Positions 10,272 through 18,155 of a stretch of DNA of 64,000 bases are shown piece after piece (position 1 is the first letter of the stretch; every line of letters starts with the position of its first letter). Where the stretch lies: the NCBI GenBank assembly GCA_001801425.1, contig MGXR01000013.1:1-64000 (forward strand), given 5' to 3'. The stretch is from Gammaproteobacteria bacterium RIFCSPHIGHO2_02_FULL_42_43 (GTDB taxonomy: Bacteria > Pseudomonadota > Gammaproteobacteria > Coxiellales > Coxiellaceae). The notes beneath the pieces were generated by a model, which was given only the letters and a program-made list of their open reading frames with translations, was not told where the DNA came from and searched no databases. A program made the position numbers and the translations under genes.

Positions 10272-11473
10272 GCGAAAATCTCACTGACTTTTTGCAACCC
10301 TAACATCAACTGATCTAAATCCGATGCTAAATTATAAATTCCAACAGACAGTCGGCACAGCGCGGGTACATTTAAATAGTGCATCAGCGGCATCGCACAA
10401 TGATGCCCTGCGCGAATAGCAATGTGCGATTGATCTAAAATCGTTGCCACGTCATGCGCGTGCACATCCGAAAACAAAAATGCCAACACGCTCGATTTAT
10501 TTTTTAAATCACTCATGATTTTAATGTCGGAAATTGAAGACAATATTTGAGCTGCCTTTGTCATTAACGCTACTTCATGTGATTGAATCGCATCAAATCC
10601 TAAACCCAAAATAAAATCAATTGCAGCACCGAAACCAATGACGCCAGCAATATTGGGTGTGCCCGCTTCAAATTTATTCGGTAGCGATGCAAACGTAGTT
10701 TTTTCGAAAGTAACAGCAGCAATCATGTCACCGCCCGTTTGATACGGAACCATTTTTTCTAAATACGATTCTTTGGCATACAACACGCCAACACCGGTTG
10801 GCCCATACATTTTATGCGCTGAAAATACGTAAAAATCGCAATCGAGTGCTTGCACATCTACTGCTCTATGTGCAATCGCTTGCGCGCCATCTAACAAAAC
10901 AGGAACGTGATGCGCATGCGCGATTTCAATTATTTTTTCAACAGGATTAATGATACCGAGCGCATTGGAAATATGCGTCATGGCAACCAATTTTGTTTTT
11001 GGTGTCAACGCTTGTTGAAATTTTTCTAAATCTAATTCTGTATTATTCAATAGGGGAATCACTTTTAATCGCGCACCAGTTTTTTCGCATGCCATCTGCC
11101 AAGGAACAATATTAGAGTGATGCTCCATCACCGATAAAATAATTTCATCATCCGGTTTTAAATTTTGCAATGCAAAACTGTGCGCCACTAAATTAATAGA
11201 TTCTGTGGTGCCGCGCGTAAAAATGATTTCATACGCGTGTTTTGCATGAATGAAATGCGCCACTTTTTCGCGCACATGATCATATTGCGTTGTTGCACGT
11301 TCGCTCAATGCATAAACACCGCGATGAATGTTGGCATTGTCTTCACGATAAAATTGCATTTCAGCATCAATCACGCATTGTGGTTTTTGCGTGGTCGCAG
11401 CGCTGTCCAAATAAACGAGTGATTTGTTTTTCTCGGATTGAAATAGTGGAAATAATGGTTTACAAGTTATCAT
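10259..11473 (-). CDS. sufS: Cysteine desulfurase SufS
   Basis: PLP enzyme that removes sulfur from L-cysteine as a protein persulfide for Fe-S assembly. The 404 residues are full length for group II desulfurases. The PLP lysine is Lys221 in FSAHKMYGPTG, the PLP-ring stacking region reads MEHHSNIVPW, and the persulfide cysteine is Cys359 in RAGHHCAMPL, the short-loop arrangement of SufS rather than IscS. The start overlaps the end of sufD by 14 bases, just beside a CACTCT tandem repeat. Confidence 0.96.
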   Translation of the reverse strand: MITCKPLFPLFQSEKNKSLVYLDSAATTQKPQCVIDAEMQFYREDNANIHRGVYALSERATTQYDHVREKVAHFIHAKHAYEIIFTRGTTESINLVAHSFALQNLKPDDEIILSVMEHHSNIVPWQMACEKTGARLKVIPLLNNTELDLEKFQQALTPKTKLVAMTHISNALGIINPVEKIIEIAHAHHVPVLLDGAQAIAHRAVDVQALDCDFYVFSAHKMYGPTGVGVLYAKESYLEKMVPYQTGGDMIAAVTFEKTTFASLPNKFEAGTPNIAGVIGFGAAIDFILGLGFDAIQSHEVALMTKAAQILSSISDIKIMSDLKNKSSVLAFLFSDVHAHDVATILDQSHIAIRAGHHCAMPLMHYLNVPALCRLSVGIYNLASDLDQLMLGLQKVSEIFACPI

Positions 11474-12281
11474 TAGTCACACTCTCACTCTCACTCTCAC
11501 TCACACTCACTTCGCTTAAAAACGCCTGAATCAACAACGCGCGCGCTTCATTTTCTTCAACACCACGCGAACGCAAATAAAATAATGCATCCACATCTAA
11601 AAATCCGACCGTCGCGCCATGCGCACATTGCACATCATCCGCGTCAATCTCCAAAATGGGTTTGGTATTGACAGATGATTCATCGGATAATAATAAATTG
11701 TGATTGTATAATGTTGCATTGGTTTTTTGCGCCTCTTTATGTACTTTAATTTTTCCATAAAATAGTGCGCGCGCTTGATCATTCACCGCACTCTTAAACA
11801 ATTGCGTGCTCTGACAATGCGATGCCTGATGCTCAATCACCGTACGAAAATCTAATTGCTGTTGACCTGTGCCTTCATACCCTCCCAGCAAATGAAATGT
11901 CGCGCGCGGTTCTTGCAGCTCACAATGAATAAATTGTTTGACAGAAATACCAGCGCGGTTCATTAAAAAAATGCGACATTCGCTATTCTTTTTTTGTATC
12001 ACGTGCGTCATCAAATCAAGCGTTGATTGATCGTGATCATCTTGATAAATATAATGCGACAATTGCGCATTTTCGTGTAATTTCAAAATGGTTTTCAAAT
12101 GCGTCACGCGATGATCGCGACTTAATTTTTCAATGATCACCGCTTGCGCGTTTTGATGCAAGTCGATGCAAATGCCTTCTTCATATGGCACAAGACTGAT
12201 GTTAGATGACAATGGATCCGATAACGCTGCATCAAATCGCCCGTCAATCAATACCAATCGATGTGCTTTTACTGCGCTCAT
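11460..12281 (-). CDS. sufD: SufD, short form
   Basis: Component of the SufBC2D scaffold complex. This copy has 273 residues, against roughly 420-450 for typical SufD, so the N-terminal helical region appears to be missing. The beta-helix core and the conserved C-terminal motif are present: DDVQCAHGATVG followed by LFYLRSRGV. It is coupled to sufC (four-base overlap) and to sufS. The C-terminus ends in a serine/glutamate stretch (VSVSESESES) encoded by tandem CACTCT hexamers. Shortness could be lineage-specific rather than a defect, because the frame is intact from a start overlapping sufC. Confidence 0.88.
   Translation of the reverse strand: MSAVKAHRLVLIDGRFDAALSDPLSSNISLVPYEEGICIDLHQNAQAVIIEKLSRDHRVTHLKTILKLHENAQLSHYIYQDDHDQSTLDLMTHVIQKKNSECRIFLMNRAGISVKQFIHCELQEPRATFHLLGGYEGTGQQQLDFRTVIEHQASHCQSTQLFKSAVNDQARALFYGKIKVHKEAQKTNATLYNHNLLLSDESSVNTKPILEIDADDVQCAHGATVGFLDVDALFYLRSRGVEENEARALLIQAFLSEVSVSESESESVTNDNL
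11476..11510. repeat. CACTCT-type short tandem repeat at the sufD/sufS junction
   Basis: Around four consecutive CTCACT/CACTCT hexamers, then CACACTCACT. Read on the minus strand they encode the Ser/Glu tail of SufD and lie immediately upstream of the sufS start at 11473. Because the unit is six bases, copy-number change would alter the tail length and the distance to the sufS start, not the frame. Confidence 0.7.
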
Positions 12282-13012
12282 AATGTTGCATACCCGCTTT
12301 CTTCAATTTCCAGCGCCAATTGCTTTCCACCCGATTTCACAATTCTTCCATTTGATAAGATGTGCACAAAATCAGGCTCCACGTAATTGAGTAAGCGTTG
12401 ATAGTGAGTAATGACTAAAATCGCGCGCTTGGAATTTCTGATTTGATTAATACCGCGCGCCACAATTTGCAGCGCATCGACATCCAATCCGGAATCCGTT
12501 TCATCCAAAATCGCTAATTTCGGCTGCAATAATAACATTTGTAAAATTTCATTTCGTTTTTTTTCGCCACCTGAAAAACCGCTATTCACAAAACGCGATA
12601 AAAATTTTTCGTCCATGCCAACTTGTTTTAAATGTGATTTTAATAATTCCATAAATTCAAACGCATCGAGTGACGACTCACCGCGCGCTTTTCGAATGGC
12701 GTTAAGCGCGGTTTTTAAAAAATAAGTGTTGTTCACGCCGGGAATTTCGACAGGATATTGCATTGCTAAAAACACACCAGCAACAGCGCGCTCTTCAGGT
12801 GCTAAAATCAATAAATTTTTATTTTCAAATAACACGCTGCCTTCGGTAACAACATACTCATCACGTCCGGCCAACACATGAGACAACGTCGTTTTTCCAG
12901 AGCCATTGGGGCCCATGATAGCGTGCACTTCGCCAGGATTAATTTGCAGATTAACACCGCGCAAAATTTCTGCGTTGTTGACTGTGGCATGAAGATTTTC
13001 AATGGTTAACAT
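12278..13012 (-). CDS. sufC: Fe-S assembly ATPase SufC
   Basis: ABC-type ATPase that drives the SufBCD scaffold. From ATG 13012 it has 244 residues, the normal SufC length. Walker A is GPNGSGKTT, the signature is SGGEKKRNEI, and Walker B is PKLAILDETDSGLD, with the SufC-specific LDETDSGLD wording. ATG 13012 is preceded by AGGA at good spacing. The longer frame upstream (to 13063) translates an intercistronic hairpin and is unlikely. It overlaps sufD by four bases. Confidence 0.96.
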   Translation of the reverse strand: MLTIENLHATVNNAEILRGVNLQINPGEVHAIMGPNGSGKTTLSHVLAGRDEYVVTEGSVLFENKNLLILAPEERAVAGVFLAMQYPVEIPGVNNTYFLKTALNAIRKARGESSLDAFEFMELLKSHLKQVGMDEKFLSRFVNSGFSGGEKKRNEILQMLLLQPKLAILDETDSGLDVDALQIVARGINQIRNSKRAILVITHYQRLLNYVEPDFVHILSNGRIVKSGGKQLALEIEESGYATL

Positions 13013-13023
13013 ATTTTTCCTGG

Positions 13024-13046
13024 ATCCCGCGATCAAGTCGCGGGAT
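13024..13046. repeat. Intercistronic hairpin between sufB and sufC
   Basis: ATCCCGCGA and TCGCGGGAT form a perfect 9-bp stem with a 5-base loop, in the 40 bases between the sufB stop and sufC start. Similar GGGATGAC-type palindromes are common dispersed repeats in bacterial genomes. It may act as an mRNA processing or stabilising hairpin; no T-run follows on the minus strand, so it is unlikely to be a terminator. Confidence 0.65.
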
Positions 13047-13052
13047 GACGAT

Positions 13053-14495
13053 TCACCCAACACTACCCTCTAAACTCACCGCCAATAATTTTTGCGCTTC
13101 GACCGCAAATTCCATTGGTAATTCTTGAAAAACGGTTTTACAAAATCCATTGACGATCATGGAAACCGCATCTTCTTCGCAAATTCCGCGTGATTGACAA
13201 TAAAAAAGTTGATCATCGTTGATGGTGGATGTGCTTGCTTCGTGTTCCGCGCGCGCTGATTTATTTTTTACATCGATCGTTGGAAAAGTGTGCGCACCAC
13301 ACTGATCACCAATCAATAATGAATCACATTGTGTATAATTTCTCGCGTGATGCGCGGTGGGCGACATGCGCACCAAACCACGATAACTGTTTTGCCCATG
13401 CCCCGTTGAAATTCCTTTAGAAATAATGGTGCTTTTGGTATTTTTTCCCAAGTGAATCATCTTGGTTCCAGTATCGGCTTGCTGATAATGATTGGTTAAT
13501 GCCACCGAATAAAATTCGCCAACAGAATAATTACCGCGCAACACCACGCTCGGATATTTCCATGTAATCGCGGAACCGGTTTCAATTTGTGTCCACGAAA
13601 TTTTAGCGTGATCGCCTGCGCACAAACCGCGCTTGGTAACAAAATTATAAATTCCGCCTTTGCCATTTTCATCACCGGGATACCAATTTTGCACTGTCGA
13701 ATATTTAATGTTTGCGTTTTTGTGTGCAACTAATTCTACTACCGCTGCGTGCAATTGATTTTCATCGCGCTGCGGCGCCGTGCATCCTTCCAGATAACTC
13801 ACATGACTGTCTTCATCAGCAATAATTAAAGTTCGTTCAAATTGACCTGTGTTGGCCGCATTAATGCGAAAATAGGTCGACAATTCCATGGGGCAGCGCA
13901 CACCTTTTGGCACATACACAAATGAACCATCCGTAAACACAGCGGAATTTAACGCAGCAAAAAAATTATCACGATACGGCACGACTGTTCCCAAATATTC
14001 TTCAATGAGTGCGGGATATTTTTGTACGGCTTCAGAAAAAGAACAGAAAATTACACCTGCTTCGTGCAATTTTTCTTTGAAAGTTGTCGCAACCGAAACG
14101 CTATCAAACACAGCGTCCACGGCAACACCTGCCAACTGCGCGCGTTCATGCAGCGGAATGCCTAATTTTTCATACGTAGCTAATAATTTCGGATCAACTT
14201 CCGCTAAACTTTTTGGCGCATTTTTTTTAGATTTAGGCGCGGAATAATAACTGATGGCTTGAAAATCAATCGGCGCAATTTTTAAATTCGCCCACGTCGG
14301 CATTGTCATCGTGAGCCAATGTTGATACGCCTTCAATCGCCATTGCAATAAAAACTCTGGTTCATTTTTTTTAAGGGAAATGCTGCGAATCACTACTTCA
14401 TTCAAACCCGGCGGCACGGTTTCCATTTCAATATCCGTCACAAAACCGTGTTCGTAATTTTTTTGAATCGCTTGCTGTATCGTTTGATTACTCAT
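13053..14495 (-). CDS. sufB: Fe-S assembly scaffold SufB
   Basis: Main scaffold subunit on which SUF clusters are built, in complex with SufC and SufD. The 480 residues match the usual length. Recognisable segments are [50 protein letters not shown] and the C-terminal [20 protein letters not shown], which includes the conserved cysteine and glutamate region. Its start lies within four bases of the sufR stop, so regulator and scaffold are co-transcribed. Confidence 0.97.
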   Translation of the reverse strand: MSNQTIQQAIQKNYEHGFVTDIEMETVPPGLNEVVIRSISLKKNEPEFLLQWRLKAYQHWLTMTMPTWANLKIAPIDFQAISYYSAPKSKKNAPKSLAEVDPKLLATYEKLGIPLHERAQLAGVAVDAVFDSVSVATTFKEKLHEAGVIFCSFSEAVQKYPALIEEYLGTVVPYRDNFFAALNSAVFTDGSFVYVPKGVRCPMELSTYFRINAANTGQFERTLIIADEDSHVSYLEGCTAPQRDENQLHAAVVELVAHKNANIKYSTVQNWYPGDENGKGGIYNFVTKRGLCAGDHAKISWTQIETGSAITWKYPSVVLRGNYSVGEFYSVALTNHYQQADTGTKMIHLGKNTKSTIISKGISTGHGQNSYRGLVRMSPTAHHARNYTQCDSLLIGDQCGAHTFPTIDVKNKSARAEHEASTSTINDDQLFYCQSRGICEEDAVSMIVNGFCKTVFQELPMEFAVEAQKLLAVSLEGSVG

Positions 14496-14899
14496 AACCT
14501 AAGTTGCTCGCGCATTTCCTGAATTGAAATATGATGTAATACTGAAAACACTTGTTGATTAATCCACTGCCAATTACGTTTTTGCGTACATACCTTTTCT
14601 TGCGCGCAATGATACACGGGTTTGCAACATTCAGTAATGGCAGGACGTCCGTCGATAGCGCTAATTAATTCCGCGACACTGATGACCGAAACCGGTCTTG
14701 CCAGCTGATACCCACCTTGCGATCCTTGCACAGATATCACCAACCGCTCATTCACCAATTTCTTTAAAATTTTACTGACTGTCGGCGCTGGAATGAGCGT
14801 AATTCTCGCGATTTTTGCAACACTCGCGCAGCTATCCTGCGCGGATAAAGCGAGCACAATAGAGACAGCGTAATCGGCTAGTTTACTAATTTTCAACAT
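14492..14899 (-). CDS. sufR: SUF operon Rrf2-family regulator
   Basis: A 135-residue winged-helix Rrf2 regulator, first gene of the suf operon. The recognition region includes [14 protein letters not shown] and GYQLARP. Cysteines at 91/92, 98 and 104 match the [2Fe-2S]-binding cysteine spacing of IscR (92, 98, 104). Family knowledge suggests it senses Fe-S status and represses or activates suf transcription. A 25-bp near-palindrome lies just upstream of the start (14905-14929). This type is generally distinguished from IscR by its position in SUF operons; the name sufR is used in that sense. Confidence 0.92.
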   Translation of the reverse strand: MLKISKLADYAVSIVLALSAQDSCASVAKIARITLIPAPTVSKILKKLVNERLVISVQGSQGGYQLARPVSVISVAELISAIDGRPAITECCKPVYHCAQEKVCTQKRNWQWINQQVFSVLHHISIQEMREQLRL

Positions 14900-14904
14900 A
14901 GGCG

Positions 14905-14929
14905 ATATGGTACCAGATCTGTACTATAT
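14905..14929. promoter_or_regulatory. Candidate SufR operator
   Basis: A 25-bp imperfect palindrome centred on AGATCT: ATATGGTACCAGA on the left and, read from the other strand, ATATAGTACAGA on the right. It sits six bases upstream of sufR and in the leader or promoter of the divergent efflux gene, a natural place for autoregulation. On the minus strand TTGTCA followed 16 bases later by TACCAT could be a promoter overlapping it. Operator identity is inference. Confidence 0.5.
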
Positions 14930-14961
14930 GACAACCGCAGAAAACTCGCTAGAATACAAAG

Positions 14962-16257
14962 ATGCATAAGAATCTAAAAAAGAAGTTTCGCGGAAAGCGA
15001 AACCCTCATTACGCGATGGGGGATTCTCAAGGGGGAGAATCGCGATTCTCCCCCTTGAGTGCAAGCGCGAATTCACTTCGCGCGCAGCATCAATTACGGG
15101 AAGGAGTGCGCACGAAGTGCGAAACTCCTGTCAAAGAAAAAACGATACTGTTCGTTTCGCTCATTAACGCCAGCGTGAATGCCCTCTTGGCTATCGTCAA
15201 AATTATCGCGGGTTATGTTGGATTTTCCCATGCATTAATTGCCGACGGTATTCATTCTTTTTCAGATATCGTGACTGATGTTTTGGTTTTTTTTGCAGCA
15301 CGCGCCAGCATACAACATCCTGATCGCGAACATCCGTACGGCCATCAACGCATCGAAACGATCGGCACACTCGTGATCGCACTTATTTTGGTAGCGGTAT
15401 CCATCTCGATTGTGACTGATGCGATACAGCATCTTTTATCCCGCGTTTTTGAAATCCCCACTATCCCCGTCATCATCGTTGCAGTAGTTTCTATCTTTGC
15501 AAACGAAGCACTTTTTCATTACTCCAAACATCAAGGAAAAAAAATCAATTCGAATTTATTGATCAGTAATGCGTGGCATAAACGCAGCGACGTGTTTGTG
15601 TCCATCATCGTATTATTCAGCGTGATTGGCAGTCGATTGGGTTTAACGTGGCTTGATTCTGCAGGTGCTATCGTTATTGCTCTTCTCATTGTAAAAATTG
15701 GAATACAAATGATTTGGCACTCTGTGCAAGAATTAATTGACCGCGGCGTGGATGAAAAAACCTTGTCAAAAATTGTGGCGATTGTGAAAAGTAATCCTGG
15801 CGTTCGATCCATTCATCAGTTGCGCACCCGCTTGCATGCCAATTCTATTTTTGTAGATTTACATATCATTGTTGATCCTTTCATCAGTGTTTCCGAGGGG
15901 CATCACATCGGCGAAGAAGTGCATGTTGCGTTACTCAAAAAAATAAAAAATATTTTTGATGTCACGGTGCACATTGATTCGGAAAATGACGAAGATTCTC
16001 GTCCCTCACTGCATTTACCCAATCGAGACATCATCAAACAGCAATTAAAATTATGCTGGGAAAATTTGCCCGGATTTCACCAAATTGAAAAAATGACGCT
16101 GCATTATTTATCCGGAAAATTATATGTGGATATTGTATTACCCGTAGATTTTTTAACACATGGAAAAGAAGCCGATTTGCTGGCACAATATCAAGCAGCT
16201 GCTCAATCAATTGCCGTCATTGAGCGCATCACCATACAGTACACTGCGACATCATGA
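14962..16257 (+). CDS. Cation diffusion facilitator (FieF-like) with repeat-encoded N-terminal extension
   Basis: Inner-membrane divalent-cation/proton antiporter (Zn, Fe, Cd or Mn export). The CDF core starts near residue 60 with LFVSLINASVNALLAIVK. Metal-site residues appear in HALIADGIHSFSD (TM2) and AWHKRSDVFVS plus LDSAGAIVI (TM5), and a cytoplasmic domain follows with HQLRTRLHANSIFVDLHI. A further ~100-residue C-terminal part (from about 335) is longer than E. coli FieF. The first 56 residues are largely encoded by a copy of a dispersed multi-hairpin repeat (14982-15130). No ATG or TTG exists between the repeat and the core; GTG 15106, inside the repeat, is the only alternative and has a crowded ribosome site. 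Coupled to sbcB by ATGA. Confidence 0.88.
   Translation: MHKNLKKKFRGKRNPHYAMGDSQGGESRFSPLSASANSLRAQHQLREGVRTKCETPVKEKTILFVSLINASVNALLAIVKIIAGYVGFSHALIADGIHSFSDIVTDVLVFFAARASIQHPDREHPYGHQRIETIGTLVIALILVAVSISIVTDAIQHLLSRVFEIPTIPVIIVAVVSIFANEALFHYSKHQGKKINSNLLISNAWHKRSDVFVSIIVLFSVIGSRLGLTWLDSAGAIVIALLIVKIGIQMIWHSVQELIDRGVDEKTLSKIVAIVKSNPGVRSIHQLRTRLHANSIFVDLHIIVDPFISVSEGHHIGEEVHVALLKKIKNIFDVTVHIDSENDEDSRPSLHLPNRDIIKQQLKLCWENLPGFHQIEKMTLHYLSGKLYVDIVLPVDFLTHGKEADLLAQYQAAAQSIAVIERITIQYTATS
14982..15130. repeat. Multi-hairpin dispersed repeat, copy A (inside coding sequence)
   Basis: About 149 bp, aligning with 42064-42217. Components in order are a degraded left end, a long stem (GATTCTCAAGGGGGAGAATC facing GATTCTCCCCCTTGAG), a GCGCGAATT...TTCGCGC stem, CAGCATCAATTACGGGAAGGAGT, and an intact right end CGCACGAAGTGCGAAACTCC. 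In this copy the sequence is open in the transporter frame and is translated if the gene starts at 14962. Confidence 0.85.
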
Positions 16258-17660
16258 CAACCACTTATTTATTTTACGACATTGAAACCACTGGATTAAA
16301 TAAATGTTTTGATCAAGTGCTGCAATTTGCCGCAATTCGCACCGACACACAATTCAATGAATTGGAGCGCCATGAAATTCAGGTGAAATTAAATAATGAT
16401 GTGGTTCCCTCACCTACTGCCGTCAAAATCCATCACATCGGCCCAGATCAATTTCAGCAAGGTTTGAATGAATTGGAAGCAATGCAAAAAATTCACGCGC
16501 TTTTAAATGTGCCGGGGACACGCAGCGTGGGTTACAATTCACTCGGTTTTGACGATGAATTTTTGCGTTTTTCTTTTTACCGCAATTTATTATCGCCGTA
16601 CACGCATCAATACGCCAATCAGTGCGGGCGTTTCGATATATACCCCATTACAGTTTTATATTATTTATTTAAAAATGAAATACTCACTTGGCCCGATCAA
16701 AATTTAAAATTAGAAAATATTAACGCGTGTAATCAATTGGCTGATGGTGCTTCGCACAATGCAATGGTGGATGTCGAAGCGACCTTAGCGCTCGCTAAAA
16801 AATTATCACAAGATAAAACCATCTGGGATTTTGTGCTGCCTTATTTTCAAAAAACAACGGACGCTGATCGCGTGGCAAGCTGCGACACACAAACCACCAT
16901 TCAACATAAAAATTATAAAATTGGCGTGATGGTGGATGGGAAATTTGGAAATGAAATGCAATACCTGATTCCGGTCATTGAACTTGGATCACATTTTCAT
17001 TACAAAAACCAAACAATGTGGTTACGATTAGATACTGAAAATTTGCGTCAAACCAAATCGGATACAATTTTAGAAACAACCTGGGCCATTAGAAAGCGAT
17101 TGAGCGAATCACCACTTTTCTTACCCATGAAATCTCGCTACATTGCACGCATCAGCGAACAGCGTCAAACAATCATGGCGGATAATTTAAAATGGCTTGA
17201 AAATAATCCGGCGCTATTTCATACGATTTCGCAATATCATCTGAATTACAAATACCCTGAGGTCCTTGATTGTGATCCCGATGCAGCATTATATCTTTTG
17301 GATTTTCCAACTGTGAGAGAAGAAAATCAATTTCGCGCATTTCATGCGGCAGCACCTGAAAAAAAAGAAGCAATCGCGCTTCAATTTCCAAATCCTATTC
17401 GTCGCACACAAGCGCTGCGCATCATGGGCAGGCATTTTTTTGATGTGCTATCGGAAGAAGGACAGGCGCAATATCATAAATATTTGAGTGAAGCAGTTGC
17501 TGGGAGTGGTTGCATTGTTGATTTTCGCGGCGAAAAAAAGCTCACCGTGGATGCAGCACTGCTAGAACTTGAAGATGTTGGAACTGAATTAGTGGATCTT
17601 AGAGCCTGTTTAAAATCTCCTGGCTCGCTGCAAATGACGCTATTCGGTGTAAATAAATAA
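16254..17660 (+). CDS. sbcB: Exodeoxyribonuclease I
   Basis: Processive 3'-5' single-stranded DNA exonuclease used in mismatch repair and recombination. The 468 residues are close to the usual length. The DEDD exonuclease domain begins YDIETTGLN (Asp9, Glu11), with KIHHIGPDQF, GYNSLGFDDEFLRF and the ExoIII motif HNAMVDVEATLAL. The SH3-like and C-terminal ExoI domains follow. The last ~20 residues and the stop codon lie in the left arm of a 162-bp inverted repeat, so the C-terminus may have been replaced. Start overlaps the efflux gene stop as ATGA. Confidence 0.95.
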   Translation: MTTTYLFYDIETTGLNKCFDQVLQFAAIRTDTQFNELERHEIQVKLNNDVVPSPTAVKIHHIGPDQFQQGLNELEAMQKIHALLNVPGTRSVGYNSLGFDDEFLRFSFYRNLLSPYTHQYANQCGRFDIYPITVLYYLFKNEILTWPDQNLKLENINACNQLADGASHNAMVDVEATLALAKKLSQDKTIWDFVLPYFQKTTDADRVASCDTQTTIQHKNYKIGVMVDGKFGNEMQYLIPVIELGSHFHYKNQTMWLRLDTENLRQTKSDTILETTWAIRKRLSESPLFLPMKSRYIARISEQRQTIMADNLKWLENNPALFHTISQYHLNYKYPEVLDCDPDAALYLLDFPTVREENQFRAFHAAAPEKKEAIALQFPNPIRRTQALRIMGRHFFDVLSEEGQAQYHKYLSEAVAGSGCIVDFRGEKKLTVDAALLELEDVGTELVDLRACLKSPGSLQMTLFGVNK

Positions 17661-17762
17661 AAATTTTCGGTCAAGATTAAAGAATATTGACCTTAAATTT
17701 TTATTTATTTCCACTCAAATATCATCATTTTCGCTTGAGCCCGGAGATCTTAAACAGGCTCT
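17601..17762. repeat. 162-bp imperfect palindrome covering the sbcB stop
   Basis: The left arm starts AGAGCCTGTTTAAAATCTCC at 17601. The right arm, read on the opposite strand from 17762, starts AGAGCCTGTTTAAGATCTCC. The two arms stay alignable for about 75 bp down to the centre, where AAATAAATAAAAATTT faces AAATTTTTATTTATTT and GGTCAA faces TTGACC around a 12-base loop. Transcribed, it would form one very long hairpin, and its T-rich centre may terminate transcription. Confidence 0.8.
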
Positions 17763-17833
17763 TAAAAATGCGCTGCTTACCTTGAAATCAAGTAACAGCT
17801 CAACCCCGCGTCATTATTATTTTTAGATCCAAT

Positions 17834-18151
17834 CTAACCCATACGCGTTTTGGTGAGTCGATCCTTTTCCCACGCTTCAAAACCGCCCGCTAAGCTATGC
17901 ACTTTTTGAAACCCTTGATCCACCAAATGTTGCGCGACAGATTGACTGCTGATGCCGCGATAACAATATACGACAATGCACGATGACTTGGGTGTTTTCT
18001 CGCAAAATTTCTGCAACTCCGTGACGCTCAAATGCAGGGCATTCGGAATATGTGCGCGTATGTAGCTGTCTTTGTCACGCACATCCACAATCACCGTCGT
18101 ATTTTCTACTAACAATGATTCTGCATCTTGCAACGCGATTTGTTCATACAT
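17834..18151 (-). CDS. glpE: Thiosulfate sulfurtransferase (single rhodanese domain)
   Basis: A 105-residue single-domain rhodanese moving sulfane sulfur to cyanide, thioredoxin or another acceptor in the cytoplasm. The catalytic loop is VYCYRGISSQS with Cys63, matching the GlpE pattern CYxGxSS. DVRDKDSYIRAHIPNA near residue 23 is the usual rhodanese opening. ATG 18151 has a good site (GAGGTG). It lies four bases after the stop of the large oxidoreductase, so both are in one operon; the rhodanese may serve sulfur or Fe-S handling for it. Confidence 0.9.
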   Translation of the reverse strand: MYEQIALQDAESLLVENTTVIVDVRDKDSYIRAHIPNALHLSVTELQKFCEKTPKSSCIVVYCYRGISSQSVAQHLVDQGFQKVHSLAGGFEAWEKDRLTKTRMG

Positions 18152-18155
18152 ATTT

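Noticed and set aside
13888-14247. 119-codon plus-strand ORF
   Set aside because: Antisense to the conserved core of sufB.
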